DNA of 64,000 nucleotides from Kineococcus xinjiangensis (GCF_002934625.1 NZ_PTJD01000007.1:62001-126000); one strand, 5' to 3'; positions 8,077 to 16,568 are shown, counted from the first letter of the stretch. The notes: generated by a model from the sequence alone, not told the origin. Translations and numbers: made by a program.

Positions 8077-8580
8077 TCAGCGCGGCGGCCCGCCCCCGGC
8101 GGCGTGCGGGCCGGTCTCGTCGAGGATGAGCACCGTCTGGGTGGAGCGGATCTCCGGGATGTCCTGCAACCGGCTCAGGACCAGGTCCCGCAGGGCGGCG
8201 GCGTCGCGGGTGCGGACCAGCAGGACGATGTCGTGCTCCCCGGAGACCAGGGCGGCGTGGTCGACCTCGGGGATGTCGAGGACCTGGCGGCGCACCGCCT
8301 TCCACGACTGCTGCGCGATCGTCAGGTAGACGTAGGCGGACAGGCCGTGCCCGTAGCGCTGCGGGTCGACGAGCGCGCTGAAGCCGGTGATGACGCCCTC
8401 CCGCTGCAGGCGCTCGACCCGGCTGTAGGCGTTGGCGCGGGAGACGTGCACGGCCGCGGCGAGGGCGCGCATCGACAGGCGCCCGTCCGCCCGCAGGGCC
8501 GCCACGATGCGCCGGTCCACCGCGTCGAGCGGAGCCGTTCGTCCACCGCTACCCGGCTCCGCCGGCTCCTCTGGATCCAC
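8077..8580 (-). CDS. Lrp/AsnC-family regulator, probable BkdR-type regulator of the adjacent dehydrogenase operon
   Basis: The 167-aa product has a typical AsnC HTH (LDAVDRRIVAALRADGRLS..., recognition segment HVSRANAYSRVERL, about residues 18-65) followed by a RAM effector domain (residues 85-155, ALVSGEHDIVLLVRTRD). The only start that fits in frame is GTG at 8580; no strong Shine-Dalgarno precedes it. It is transcribed divergently from the 2-oxo acid dehydrogenase operon with 117 bp between them. Lrp-type BkdR proteins are known to control bkd operons in response to branched-chain amino acids, so the same role is inferred here. Confidence 0.8.
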   Translation of the reverse strand: MDPEEPAEPGSGGRTAPLDAVDRRIVAALRADGRLSMRALAAAVHVSRANAYSRVERLQREGVITGFSALVDPQRYGHGLSAYVYLTIAQQSWKAVRRQVLDIPEVDHAALVSGEHDIVLLVRTRDAAALRDLVLSRLQDIPEIRSTQTVLILDETGPHAAGGGPPR

Positions 8581-8697
8581 GGCACCGGACCGTAGCGCTT
8601 GGTGGGGCCGTTCGTCTCGATCGCACCGGCCCTGATGGACGCATGGCCCGGAGCGGGCGGACAATCTGCGCCAACAGCCCAATGGAGGGATGCCGCC

Positions 8698-9816
8698 GTG
8701 GCCATGCCCGCTACCGCCGTGTCGGACCGGATCGCCGAACTGCTGCCTCCCGGCGGCTTCCCCCTCGGCCTCATCGACGCCGACGGACAGCCCACCGACG
8801 CCGGGGGCGTCCTGAACCCGCCGCCGCCGGAGGCGCTGCTGGAGCTGCACCGGCGCATGGTCGTCGGCCGCCGCTTCGACACGCAGGCCACCGCGCTCGC
8901 GCGCCAGGGCCGCCTCGCCGTCTACCCCTCCTCGCGCGGCCAGGAGGCGTGTCAGATCGGCGTCGCGCTGGCGCTGCGGGAGCAGGACTGGCTCTTCCCC
9001 ACCTACCGGGACTCCGTGGCCGTCCTGACCCGCGGCGTGGGCGGGGTCGAGGTCCTGTCGATGATGCGGGGAGAGTGGCACTGCGGCTACGACCCCTACG
9101 AGCACCGGGTGGCGCCGCAGTGCACGCCGCTCGCCACCAACGCGCTGCACGCGGTCGGCCTCGCACACGCCGCACGCCTCAAGGGCGAGGACACCGTCGC
9201 CCTCGTGCTGCTCGGCGACGGCGCCACCAGCGAGGGCGACACCCACGAGGCGCTGAACTTCGCCGGGGTCTGGAACGCGCCCGTCGTCTTCCTGGTGCAG
9301 AACAACGGCTACGCCATCAGCGTGCCGCTGTCGAAGCAGACGGCCGCGCCGGCCCTGGCCTGCAAGGGCGTCGGATACGGCGTGCCCTCCCTCCTCGTGG
9401 ACGGCAACGACGCCGCCGCGGTCTTCGCTGCCGTGCGCTGTGCGGTCGAGCGCGCCACCGCAGGCGGTGGGCCGACGTTCATCGAGGCGCTGACCTACCG
9501 CGTCGACGCGCACACCAGCGCCGACGACCCCACCCGCTACCGCGACGACGCCGAGGTGCAGGCGTGGCTGACGCGCGACCCGCTGGCCCGGCTGGAGAAG
9601 CACCTGCGCGCAACCGGGCTGCTGGACGACGAACGTGCCCGGGCGGTGCAGGAGGAGGCCGAGCAGGTGGCCGCCGAGGCCCGCGAGGGACTCTCCGCCG
9701 AGGTCGAGGTGGACCCGGCGGCGCTCTTCGAGCACGTCTACGCCGAGCCGACGGAGAACCTGCTGGAGCAGCGGGCGCGACTGCTGGACGAACTGGCGGA
9801 GGAGGAGCAGTCGTGA
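8698..9816 (+). CDS. bkdA: 2-oxo acid dehydrogenase E1 component, alpha subunit (branched-chain type)
   Basis: E1alpha binds thiamine diphosphate and, with E1beta, oxidatively decarboxylates branched-chain 2-oxo acids and acylates the lipoyl group of E2. The 372-aa product carries the TPP/Mg motif GDGATSEGDTHEALNF running to QNNGYAIS, and the phosphorylation-loop region HTSADDPTRYR typical of branched-chain and pyruvate E1alpha subunits. The GTG at 8698 lies 8 bp after GGAGGG (8684-8689); an ATG at 8704 is the alternative. Its stop overlaps the E1beta start as GTGA, indicating translational coupling. A pyruvate dehydrogenase role cannot be excluded, but the Lrp/BkdR neighbour favours branched-chain substrates. 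No E3 gene is in the window. Confidence 0.88.
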   Translation: MAMPATAVSDRIAELLPPGGFPLGLIDADGQPTDAGGVLNPPPPEALLELHRRMVVGRRFDTQATALARQGRLAVYPSSRGQEACQIGVALALREQDWLFPTYRDSVAVLTRGVGGVEVLSMMRGEWHCGYDPYEHRVAPQCTPLATNALHAVGLAHAARLKGEDTVALVLLGDGATSEGDTHEALNFAGVWNAPVVFLVQNNGYAISVPLSKQTAAPALACKGVGYGVPSLLVDGNDAAAVFAAVRCAVERATAGGGPTFIEALTYRVDAHTSADDPTRYRDDAEVQAWLTRDPLARLEKHLRATGLLDDERARAVQEEAEQVAAEAREGLSAEVEVDPAALFEHVYAEPTENLLEQRARLLDELAEEEQS

Positions 9817-10907
9817 CCGCGACCCTGGAACCCCGCACCGCGGGCACCCGGCCCGGCACCGAACCGGGTCCGGCGGGCACCGCCGCGGCGCCCCGGCCGG
9901 TGACGATGGCCGGGGCGCTCAACACCGCGCTCGCGGACGCCCTGGCGGCCGACCCGCGCGTGGTCGTCTTCGGCGAGGACGTCGGCACCCTGGGCGGTGT
10001 CTTCCGCGTGACCGACGGCCTGGCCGCGCGCTTCGGGGCCGAGCGCGTCTTCGACACGCCGCTGGCGGAGTCGGCGATCATCGGCACCGCCATCGGGATG
10101 GCGATGAACGGGCTCGTCCCCGTGGTGGAGATGCAGTTCGACGCCTTCGCGTACCCGGCGTTCGAGCAGATCACCAGCCACCTGGCGAAGATGCGCAACC
10201 GCACCCGCGGCCGCGTCGCCCTGCCGGTGGTCGTGCGCGTCCCCTACGGCGGCGGCATCGGCGGGGTGGAGCACCACTGCGACTCCTCCGAGGCGTACTA
10301 CGCGCACACGCCGGGGCTGCGGGTCGTCACTCCCGCCACGCCCGCCGACGCCTACCGCCTGCTGCGCCAGTCCATCGAGTGCCCCGACCCGGTCGTGTTC
10401 CTGGAGCCGAAGCGGCGCTACTGGGCGAAGGAGACCGCGCCGCTGACGGCCGACGGCCCGGCGATCGACCGTGCGGTGGTGCGCCGCAGTGGCACCGACG
10501 TCACCGTCGTCACCTACGGCGGAACCGTCGGCACCGCCCTGGAGGCGGCGGAGGCGGCCGCCGGGGAGGGCTGGGACGTGGAGGTCGTCGACCTGCGCAG
10601 CCTCGCCCCCTTCGACGACGCGACCGTCGCGGAATCGGTGCGCCGCACCGGGCGGGCGCTCGTCGTGCACGAGGCGCAGGGTTTCGCCGGCTACGGCGCG
10701 GAGGTCGCCGCCCGCCTCACGGAGCGCTGCTTCCACCACCTCGAGGCGCCGATCCTGCGCGTCACCGGCCTCGACGTGCCGTACCCGCCGCCGAAGCTGG
10801 AGCAGCACCACCTGCCCACCGTCGACCGCATCCTCGACGCGATCGACCGGCTGCAGTGGGACGACGAGCCCGAGCGGTTCGAGGGGACGGGGGAGGGTCG
10901 TGCCTGA
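9813..10907 (+). CDS. bkdB: 2-oxo acid dehydrogenase E1 component, beta subunit
   Basis: This is the partner of E1alpha in the thiamine-dependent E1 heterotetramer. The 364-aa protein has a disordered Thr/Pro/Gly-rich extension of about 30 residues, then the transketolase pyrimidine domain (GEDVGTLGGVFRVTDGL, DTPLAESAIIGTAIGMA, QFDAFAYPAFEQ). The transketolase C-domain follows (TYGGTVGTALEAAE, VVDLRSLAPFDD, GYGAEVAARLTE). The GTG start at 9813 lies inside the E1alpha stop (GTGA), so translation is coupled. It overlaps the E2 start by 8 bp downstream, giving a compact three-gene operon. Confidence 0.9.
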   Translation: MTATLEPRTAGTRPGTEPGPAGTAAAPRPVTMAGALNTALADALAADPRVVVFGEDVGTLGGVFRVTDGLAARFGAERVFDTPLAESAIIGTAIGMAMNGLVPVVEMQFDAFAYPAFEQITSHLAKMRNRTRGRVALPVVVRVPYGGGIGGVEHHCDSSEAYYAHTPGLRVVTPATPADAYRLLRQSIECPDPVVFLEPKRRYWAKETAPLTADGPAIDRAVVRRSGTDVTVVTYGGTVGTALEAAEAAAGEGWDVEVVDLRSLAPFDDATVAESVRRTGRALVVHEAQGFAGYGAEVAARLTERCFHHLEAPILRVTGLDVPYPPPKLEQHHLPTVDRILDAIDRLQWDDEPERFEGTGEGRA

Positions 10908-12303
10908 CTTCCTGCTGCCCGACCTCGGCGAGGGACTGGAGGACGCGGAGGTGCTGCGCTGGCTCGTCGCCGTGGGCGACGAGGTGGCGGTCGACCAGCC
11001 CGTCGTCGAGGTGGAGACCGCCAAGGCCGCCGTGGAGGTGCCGATTCCCTACGCGGGCGTCGTCTCCGCCCTGCACGCGCAGCCCGGCCAGGTGCTCGCC
11101 GTCGGGGCGCCGCTCATCAGCGTCGGCGCCGAGGCCGCGACCGCGGCTCCCGGCCTGCGCGAGCCGGGCGTGGCCGTGCCGTCGCCCGCCACCGCTCCCG
11201 CCGCGGCGGCGCCCGGGGACGGGGCGGAGGCCGAGGCCGACTCCAGCGGCAGCGTGCTCATCGGCTACGGCACCAGCACCGCACCGCGGCGCGCCCGCCG
11301 CGGTGCCCGGCGCCGGCCACCGGTGGCGGCGCCGCCCACCGCGCCGGGCCGCACGCCGGCCCTCGACCGCGCGCCCGAGCGCGCCGCCGAGCGCGGCCGC
11401 AGCGTTCCCGTCATCTCGCCGCTGGTGCGCAAGCTGGCCCGGGACGCGGGTCTGGACCTCAACCGCGTCCACGGCAGCGGGCCCGCCGGGCTCGTGCGCC
11501 GGCGCGACGTCGAGCTCGCGCTCTCGGAGGTCGCCACGTCCCCGCAGCCGCAGCCCGCCCGGCCCGGGGGCACGCCGGCCCCGGCGGAGCAGGCGCCGGC
11601 CCCGGCGGCGCGGGCGGGGGAGCAGCGCATCCCCCTGCGCGGCCTGCGCAAGCGGGTGGCGGAGGCCACCAGCCGTTCCCGCCGGGAGATCCCCGAGGCC
11701 ACCGTCTGGGTCGACGTCGACGCGACGGCGCTGCTGGCGGCGCGGGCGGCGCTGACGGCCCGCGACCCGGAGGACCCCGTCAGCCTGCTGGCGCTGCTGG
11801 CGCGGTTCTGCGTCCTCGGCCTGCAGCGCTACCCGGAGCTGAACTCGCGCGTGGAGGGGGACGAGATCGTCCTGCCCGGGCACGTGAACCTCGGGTTCGC
11901 CGCGCAGACGGAACGAGGGCTCGTGGTCCCCGTCGTGCACGGCGCCGAGCGGTTGCCGGCCCGGCGGCTCTCCGCGGCGCTGGCGGAGCGGACGGCCGCC
12001 GCCCGCGCCGGGACACTGGGCCCCGCCGAGCTGACCGGGGGCACCTTCACCCTCAACAACTACGGCTCGTTCGGGGTCGACGGCTCCGCGGCCATCATCA
12101 ACCACCCCGAGGTCGCCATCCTGGGCGTCGGGCGCATCATCGACAGGCCGTGGGTCGTCGACGGGCAGCTGGCGGTGCGCCGGGTCGGTCAGCTGTGCCT
12201 GGCGTTCGACCACCGCGTCTGCGACGGGGGCGTCGCCGGCGGGTTCCTGCGCTACGTCGCCGACTGCGTGGAGAACCCCGTCGTGGCGCTCGGGGAGGCG
12301 TAG
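10900..12303 (+). CDS. bkdC: Dihydrolipoamide acyltransferase (E2) of 2-oxo acid dehydrogenase complex
   Basis: E2 carries the swinging lipoyl arm and transfers the acyl group to CoA, forming the core of the complex. The 467-aa protein has one N-terminal lipoyl domain (residues 1-77; lipoylated Lys42 in ETAKAAVEV), an Ala/Pro/Arg-rich linker, a peripheral subunit-binding domain (about 168-202; ISPLVRKLARDAGLDL, HGSGPAGLV) and a C-terminal catalytic domain (about 240-467) with the active-site motif FDHRVCDGG (His438, Asp442). The GTG at 10900 follows GGGGGAGGG and overlaps E1beta by 8 bp. A hairpin (12322-12354) closes the operon. Confidence 0.9.
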   Translation: MPDFLLPDLGEGLEDAEVLRWLVAVGDEVAVDQPVVEVETAKAAVEVPIPYAGVVSALHAQPGQVLAVGAPLISVGAEAATAAPGLREPGVAVPSPATAPAAAAPGDGAEAEADSSGSVLIGYGTSTAPRRARRGARRRPPVAAPPTAPGRTPALDRAPERAAERGRSVPVISPLVRKLARDAGLDLNRVHGSGPAGLVRRRDVELALSEVATSPQPQPARPGGTPAPAEQAPAPAARAGEQRIPLRGLRKRVAEATSRSRREIPEATVWVDVDATALLAARAALTARDPEDPVSLLALLARFCVLGLQRYPELNSRVEGDEIVLPGHVNLGFAAQTERGLVVPVVHGAERLPARRLSAALAERTAAARAGTLGPAELTGGTFTLNNYGSFGVDGSAAIINHPEVAILGVGRIIDRPWVVDGQLAVRRVGQLCLAFDHRVCDGGVAGGFLRYVADCVENPVVALGEA

Positions 12304-12321
12304 GACCCCGTCCGCGAGGAC

Positions 12322-12354
12322 GCGGCCCGGTCCGGCACCGCCGGGCGGGGCCGC
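12322..12354. terminator. Imperfect hairpin terminator after the bkd operon
   Basis: A 15-bp stem with two mismatches (12322-12336 against 12340-12354, 3-nt loop) lies 18 bp after the E2 stop. The rest of 12304-12627 contains no gene that I can support. A short inverted repeat GTTGC-GGG-GCAAC (12441-12453) is present but unassigned. An in-frame ATG at 12394 would extend the next gene by 78 residues of low-complexity sequence and is not favoured. Confidence 0.5.
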
Positions 12355-12627
12355 TGCGCGCCCGGCCGCCCGCCGTACTGTCACGGAACTGTCATGGCGG
12401 CGCCGGCGGTCCGGCCGCGGCTGGCGCGGCGGCCGAAGTCGTTGCGGGGCAACTTCTTCGTGGCAGCGGACCGAGGTGGTACAGGTGGTTCGCGTCCGGT
12501 GGCGCGCGGGGGCCGCCCCGGTAGCGTCGGCTGCACCGGACCCGGTGTTCGGCGTTCCCTCGCGCAGGGTTCGCGGGCCCGGCGCCGGGTGCGTGACCGT
12601 GCCGACGACGAGAGGGCCCCAGTGCGC

Positions 12628-13509
12628 ATGTCCCAGATCACCTCCTTCGACGGGACGCGGCTGGCCGTGCAGTCGCGGGGCCCGGAGGCCGCTCCCGTCG
12701 TGGTGCTGGTCCACGGCCTCGGCCTGTCGGCGGACTCCTGGCGCCGCGTCGCCGGACCGCTCTCGGGCGGGCACCGGGTCGTCGCCTACGACCTGCGCGG
12801 GCACGGACGCAGCGCGCCTGCGAGCGGTGGCGACTACTCGATGCGGGCGCACGCGCTCGACCTCGACGCGGTGCTGCGCGAGGTCGTGCCGGAGGGGCGG
12901 GACGCCGTGCTCGTGGGCAACAGCCTCGGCGGTGGCGTCATCGTCGCCCGGGCCCACCACTGCGGCACCCGCGGGATGGCGGGCGTCGTGTTCGCCGGCT
13001 CCGGCGCCTCCGGGGTCACCGTGCCCGGCCTGCCAGCCCGGCGGCTGCCTGACCGCGTCGAGGCGGCGGTGCGGACCGCGTGGCTGAAGGCGCTCCTGCT
13101 CGTGGCGAGGGCCGGGCGTCACCTGCGACCGGTGGAGAGCGTCTCCGACCGCATCGTGCGACGGTGCGCCTTCACCTCCCACGCCCCGCGCGACCTCGTG
13201 GCCGAGGTGCGCGACGACTTCCTCCGCACCCGGCCCCAGGCCCTCGCCGGGACGACGCTGGCGAGCGTGAGCCACGACGGTCGGCGGATGGCGCCCGATC
13301 TCGCGGTGCCCGCGCTCGTGCTGCACGGCAGTCGCGATCCGGAGGTGCCCCGCCGTGAGGTGCGGGAACTGCTGGCCGACCTCCCGGACGCGGAGTTCGT
13401 GACGCTGCGGGGGGAGGGGCACATGCTGCCCCTGACCGACCCGCACGTCGTCGAATCGCACGTCGAACGGTGGGTGGCCCGCGTGCAGCCGGGCCGGGCC
13501 ACCGCATGA
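12628..13509 (+). CDS. Alpha/beta hydrolase
   Basis: A cytoplasmic 293-aa alpha/beta-hydrolase-fold enzyme with a complete catalytic triad: nucleophile Ser99 in GNSLGGG, Asp237 in HGSRDPEVP and His265 in GEGHMLP. The oxyanion motif is HGLGLS (residues 29-34), and YDLRGHGRS (54-62) is typical of the esterase/haloperoxidase/lactonase-like branch. A variable lid occupies about 125-205. The substrate cannot be inferred. ATG 12628 or GTG 12622 could serve as start; GAGAGGG at 12610-12616 is compatible with both. The next gene, a membrane protein, follows in the same direction after 58 bp. Confidence 0.82.
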   Translation: MSQITSFDGTRLAVQSRGPEAAPVVVLVHGLGLSADSWRRVAGPLSGGHRVVAYDLRGHGRSAPASGGDYSMRAHALDLDAVLREVVPEGRDAVLVGNSLGGGVIVARAHHCGTRGMAGVVFAGSGASGVTVPGLPARRLPDRVEAAVRTAWLKALLLVARAGRHLRPVESVSDRIVRRCAFTSHAPRDLVAEVRDDFLRTRPQALAGTTLASVSHDGRRMAPDLAVPALVLHGSRDPEVPRREVRELLADLPDAEFVTLRGEGHMLPLTDPHVVESHVERWVARVQPGRATA

Positions 13510-13567
13510 GGGGATCCCGAGGATCGGTTCCAGAGGTGGGCCGACGAAGCGAACGGAGGGCGTGAGG

Positions 13568-14170
13568 ATGGATTCGACGCAGGGCAGTGGTGCACGGCGG
13601 GCCGGGCGCTGGATCCTGGACCTGGCCCTGCTGGGGGCCCTCGCCAGTGCCGTGGTCATGGCCCTGGCGGGCCGCTGGGAGGAGACGGTCCGGTTCGTCC
13701 TGGTGACGGCCGCGATCGGCGCGGCGCGCGGCGCCGAGGTGCCGGCGCCCTTCGGGGCGGCGTTCTCCGTCTTCATCCTGCTGGCGATGTGGGCGTCGGC
13801 GCAGCACTGGTACCGGGAACTGCCGCAGTTCGACGCGCTCGTGCACTTCCTGACCCCGGGCAGCGTCGCGGCGGTGGCGTACTTCGTGCTGGTGCAGATG
13901 CGACTGCTCCCCGACGGCCGCGAGTTCCCCGAAGGGCTGCGCGGGTGGGCCCCGGTGGCGTGGGTGACCGGTGTGGGGGTCACGGTCGCGGTGGTGTGGG
14001 AGTTCTACGAGTGGATCGTCGAGCAGATCGCGCCGCAGGGGATGATCGTCGGCTACACGGACACGGTCGTGGACCTCTTCGCCGGCATGCTCGGATCGCT
14101 GGTCGCCGGTGCGCTCGTGCTGCGGTGGAGCCGGAACCACGCGCGGGAACGCACGCTCAGCCGAGTCTGA
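13568..14170 (+). CDS. YjdF-like (DUF2238) integral membrane protein
   Basis: A 200-aa multi-span membrane protein resembling the YjdF/DUF2238 family of unknown function. Family-type polar motifs sit inside the membrane region: ELPQFDALVHFLTPGS (Asp/His), WEFYEWIVE (Trp-Glu-x-x-Glu) and GYTDTVVDLFAGMLGS (Asp). Five to six hydrophobic segments are visible. GGAGGG at 13555-13560 lies 7 bp before the ATG at 13568; a GTG at 13562 is too close to it. A perfect hairpin follows at 14176. It may be cotranscribed with the alpha/beta hydrolase, but nothing ties the two functionally. Confidence 0.75.
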   Translation: MDSTQGSGARRAGRWILDLALLGALASAVVMALAGRWEETVRFVLVTAAIGAARGAEVPAPFGAAFSVFILLAMWASAQHWYRELPQFDALVHFLTPGSVAAVAYFVLVQMRLLPDGREFPEGLRGWAPVAWVTGVGVTVAVVWEFYEWIVEQIAPQGMIVGYTDTVVDLFAGMLGSLVAGALVLRWSRNHARERTLSRV

Positions 14171-14175
14171 CCGTC

Positions 14176-14219
14176 CGCGCAGGGGCCCCGCTGCCACCCG
14201 ACGGCGGGGCCCCTGCGCG
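14176..14219. terminator. Perfect 16-bp hairpin terminator
   Basis: CGCGCAGGGGCCCCGC (14176-14191) is fully complementary to 14204-14219 with a 12-nt loop, starting 6 bp after the preceding stop codon. It separates the membrane protein gene from the meta-cleavage operon promoter. Confidence 0.8.
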
Positions 14220-14246
14220 TCGTGCCGTCCCGGGTCCCGGCGGCTC

Positions 14247-14293
14247 TTGCGCCGGACGCGCCGCGCCACCTACCGTATTCGACAACGTATACG
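14247..14293 (+). promoter_or_regulatory. Promoter and tandem operator half-sites of the homoprotocatechuate operon
   Basis: TTGCGC (14247-14252) and TACCGT (14271-14276), 18 bp apart, form a plausible promoter. Overlapping and following the -10 are CGTATTCG (14274-14281) and the perfect 8-bp palindrome CGTATACG (14286-14293), repeated at a 12-bp period. GTATAC-type palindromes are typical targets of FCD-class GntR repressors, and such a regulator is encoded second in this operon, so autoregulation is inferred. Confidence 0.55.
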
Positions 14294-14324
14294 ATCCGGA
14301 GTCGACGGCGTCCCAGGAGATCGA

Positions 14325-15842
14325 GTGAGCACCGACGCGGCAGTGCCCCCCACGACCGGCCGGGCCCCGGAGGTGCTGGCGGACGCGGTGACGACCGCGA
14401 CCGGCCGCCGCCCGGGCAAGGTCGTCGCCGTGCACCTGAACTACCCCTCCCGCGCGGCGCAGCGCGGGCGCACCCCCGCAGCCGCCTCCTACTTCCTCAA
14501 GCCGTCCTCGTCGCTGACCGGCGGCGGGGACGTGGTGCGCCCCGCCGGCGTGGAACTGCTCGGCTTCGAGGGGGAGATCGCGCTGGTCATCGGCCGCGCA
14601 GCGCGGCCCGCGGACCGGATCGGGGCGGCGCAGGGCTGGGACCACGTCGGCTGGGTGACCGCCGCGAACGACCTGGGGCTCTACGACTTCCGGGCCGCCG
14701 ACAAGGGCTCGAACGTGCGCTCCAAGGGCGGCGACGGCATGACGCCGCTCGGTCCGGTGCTGCTGCCGGCCGCCGACCTCGACCCCGCCGCGCTGCGGGT
14801 GCGCACCTGGCTCGACGGGGAGCTCGTCCAGGACGACACGACCGGGGCGCTGCTGTTCGGCTTCGGGCACCTCGTCGCGGACCTCGCCCGGCTGCTGACC
14901 CTGGAGGAGGGTGACGTCATCCTCACCGGCACCCCGGCCGGCGCCTCGGTGGCCGAGCCCGGGCAGGTCGTCGAGGTCGAGGTCTCCGACCTGGCGGGCG
15001 CGGCCACCACCGGGCGCCTGCGCACCCGAGTGGTCGACGGGCCCGCCCCGGTGGACGTCGGCACGCCCCCGCGCGTCGACGACGCCGTGCGGGCCGACGC
15101 CTGGGGAACGCCCGAGCCGGACCCCGCCCGGGGGCTCGACGAGGAGCTGCGCGCGCGGCTGGGGAACGTGGCCGTCGCCACGCTGTCCGTCCAGCTGCGC
15201 AAGCGCGGTTACCACGACGTCAGCATCGACGGCGTGCGGCCACTGACGCCCGGGACGCGCCTGGTCGGCACCGCCCGCACGCTGCGGTACGTGCCCTTCC
15301 GCCCGGACCTGTTCCAGGACAGGGGCGCGGGGTTCACCCCGCAGAAGCAGGCGGTCGACGCCGTCGGTCCCGGCGAGGTCCTCGTCATGGACGCCCGCCG
15401 CGACCCGACCGCCGGGACCCTCGGTGACATCCTCGCCCTGCGCGCCAAGGTGCGCGGTGCCGCCGGGGTCATCACCGACGGCGCGGTCCGCGACTCGGCC
15501 GCCGTCGCCGCCACCGGGCTGCCCGTGCTCGCCGCCGGCGTCCACCCCGCGGTGCTGGGCCGGCGCCACGTGCCGTGGGAGACGGACGTGACGATCGCCT
15601 GCGGCGGGGCCACGGTGCAGGTCGGCGACGTGGTCGTGGCCGACGACGACGGCGCCCTCGTCATCCCGCCCGCACTGGTGGAGGACGTCCTCGCGGACGC
15701 CGAGCGCCAGGAGGCCGAGGAGCGCTGGATCGCCGCCCGGGTCGCGGAGGGCGAGGCCGTCGACGGGCTGTACCCGCTGAGCGGGGCGTGGCGGGAGCGC
15801 TACGACGCCGAGGCCGGGGGAGCGCGTGAGCCCGGCGCCTGA
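14325..15842 (+). CDS. Fumarylacetoacetate hydrolase-family / RraA-family fusion protein (homoprotocatechuate pathway)
   Basis: This 505-aa protein joins two domains. Residues about 30-235 are an FAH domain with metal-ligand motif GFEGEIAL (Glu82, Glu84), VTAANDLG (Asp116) and ILTGTPAG, like HpaG decarboxylase/isomerase. Residues about 255-465 are an RraA/HMG-aldolase-like domain (GVITDGAVRDSAA; GDVVVADDDGALVIPP). RraA-like class II aldolases cleave 4-hydroxy-2-oxo acids to pyruvate, which would suit the last step of this pathway. The Arg-Asp pair (389-390) is present, but the acidic residue usual three positions after the Asp is Ala393, so aldolase activity is doubtful. GTG at 14325 follows AGGAGA. 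It is first in an operon with the GntR regulator, the DapA-like aldolase, hpaE and hpaD. Confidence 0.8.
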   Translation: MSTDAAVPPTTGRAPEVLADAVTTATGRRPGKVVAVHLNYPSRAAQRGRTPAAASYFLKPSSSLTGGGDVVRPAGVELLGFEGEIALVIGRAARPADRIGAAQGWDHVGWVTAANDLGLYDFRAADKGSNVRSKGGDGMTPLGPVLLPAADLDPAALRVRTWLDGELVQDDTTGALLFGFGHLVADLARLLTLEEGDVILTGTPAGASVAEPGQVVEVEVSDLAGAATTGRLRTRVVDGPAPVDVGTPPRVDDAVRADAWGTPEPDPARGLDEELRARLGNVAVATLSVQLRKRGYHDVSIDGVRPLTPGTRLVGTARTLRYVPFRPDLFQDRGAGFTPQKQAVDAVGPGEVLVMDARRDPTAGTLGDILALRAKVRGAAGVITDGAVRDSAAVAATGLPVLAAGVHPAVLGRRHVPWETDVTIACGGATVQVGDVVVADDDGALVIPPALVEDVLADAERQEAEERWIAARVAEGEAVDGLYPLSGAWRERYDAEAGGAREPGA

Positions 15843-16494
15843 GGCGGGTGCGGCCGTCTCCAAGGTCGACCTGGCCCATGGGCTGATCCGCTCCCGCATC
15901 GTCTCGGGGGAGTACACCCCCGGCTACCGCCTCGTCCTGGGCCTGCTGGGGAAGGAGCTGGGCATCAGCTCCGTGCCCGTGCGCGAGGCCGTGCGCCGGC
16001 TGGAGGCCGAGGGCCTCGTGCAGGTCGAGCGCAACGTCGGCGCCACCGTCCGCGGCCTGGACCCGGTGGAGTACCGCTGGACCATGGAGACCCTCGCCGT
16101 CGTCGAGGGCGCCGCGGTGGCGCAGGCGCTGCCCTTCCTCGACGCCGCGGTGCTCGCCGAGGCCCGCCGGCTCAACGAGCTCATGCGCGCCGAGCTGGAC
16201 GACCTGGACCCCCAGCGCTTCACCGCGCTCAACCAGCGCTTCCACCGCCTGCTCGCCTCCCCCTGCCCCAACCCCCACCTCCTCGAACTGGTCGACCGCG
16301 GCTGGGGCCGGCTCGCCCTGCTGCGCGCCAGCGTCTTCTCCCTGGTCCCGCAGCGCACGGCGCGGTCCGTCGCCGAGCACGACGCGCTGCTGGACCTCAT
16401 CGCCTCCGGCGCCGCGCCCGAGGACGTCGAGCGCGCCGCCAGGGCCCACCGCTCCGCCACCCTGCGCGCCGTGCTCGACCACGAGCACGCCTGA
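15826..16494 (+). CDS. GntR-family transcriptional regulator, FCD subfamily
   Basis: The 222-aa regulator has an N-terminal GntR winged helix (about residues 10-75; LAHGLIRSRIVSGEYTPG, then ISSVPVREAVRRLEAEGLV) and a C-terminal FCD ligand domain (about 85-210) with metal/ligand His residues in NQRFHRLL and AEHDALLDLI. Its GTG start lies 17 bp inside the upstream fusion gene, so it is translationally coupled. The likely effector is a homoprotocatechuate-pathway intermediate and the likely target is the CGTATACG region at 14274-14293. Both are inferences from operon position. Confidence 0.85.
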   Translation: MSPAPEAGAAVSKVDLAHGLIRSRIVSGEYTPGYRLVLGLLGKELGISSVPVREAVRRLEAEGLVQVERNVGATVRGLDPVEYRWTMETLAVVEGAAVAQALPFLDAAVLAEARRLNELMRAELDDLDPQRFTALNQRFHRLLASPCPNPHLLELVDRGWGRLALLRASVFSLVPQRTARSVAEHDALLDLIASGAAPEDVERAARAHRSATLRAVLDHEHA

Positions 16495-16552
16495 CACCGC
16501 GCACCCCGCCCCGACCCCGCACCGCCCGACCCGCCCGCCGACCGATCCGCAC

Positions 16553-16568
16553 GGTGCGCCGGCGCACC
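16553..16568. promoter_or_regulatory. Perfect 16-bp palindrome between GntR and DapA-like genes
   Basis: GGTGCGCCGGCGCACC is self-complementary over all 16 bases and sits just before AGGAGG (16572-16577), the ribosome binding site of the aldolase gene. It could be an internal operator or an mRNA stem affecting translation. It does not resemble the CGTATACG site upstream of the operon. Confidence 0.4.

Noticed and set aside
12394-12627. 78-residue N-terminal extension of the alpha/beta hydrolase
   Set aside because: The extension is Arg/Gly-rich with no similarity to the fold, and a Shine-Dalgarno is present near 12610 for the shorter form.
10762-13983. A 1073-codon open frame on the minus strand antisense to the bkd E2, hydrolase and membrane protein genes
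   Set aside because: Composition is Arg/Pro/Gly/Ala-rich with no domain, and it runs antisense to three clearly real genes; long antisense frames are expected at this GC content.
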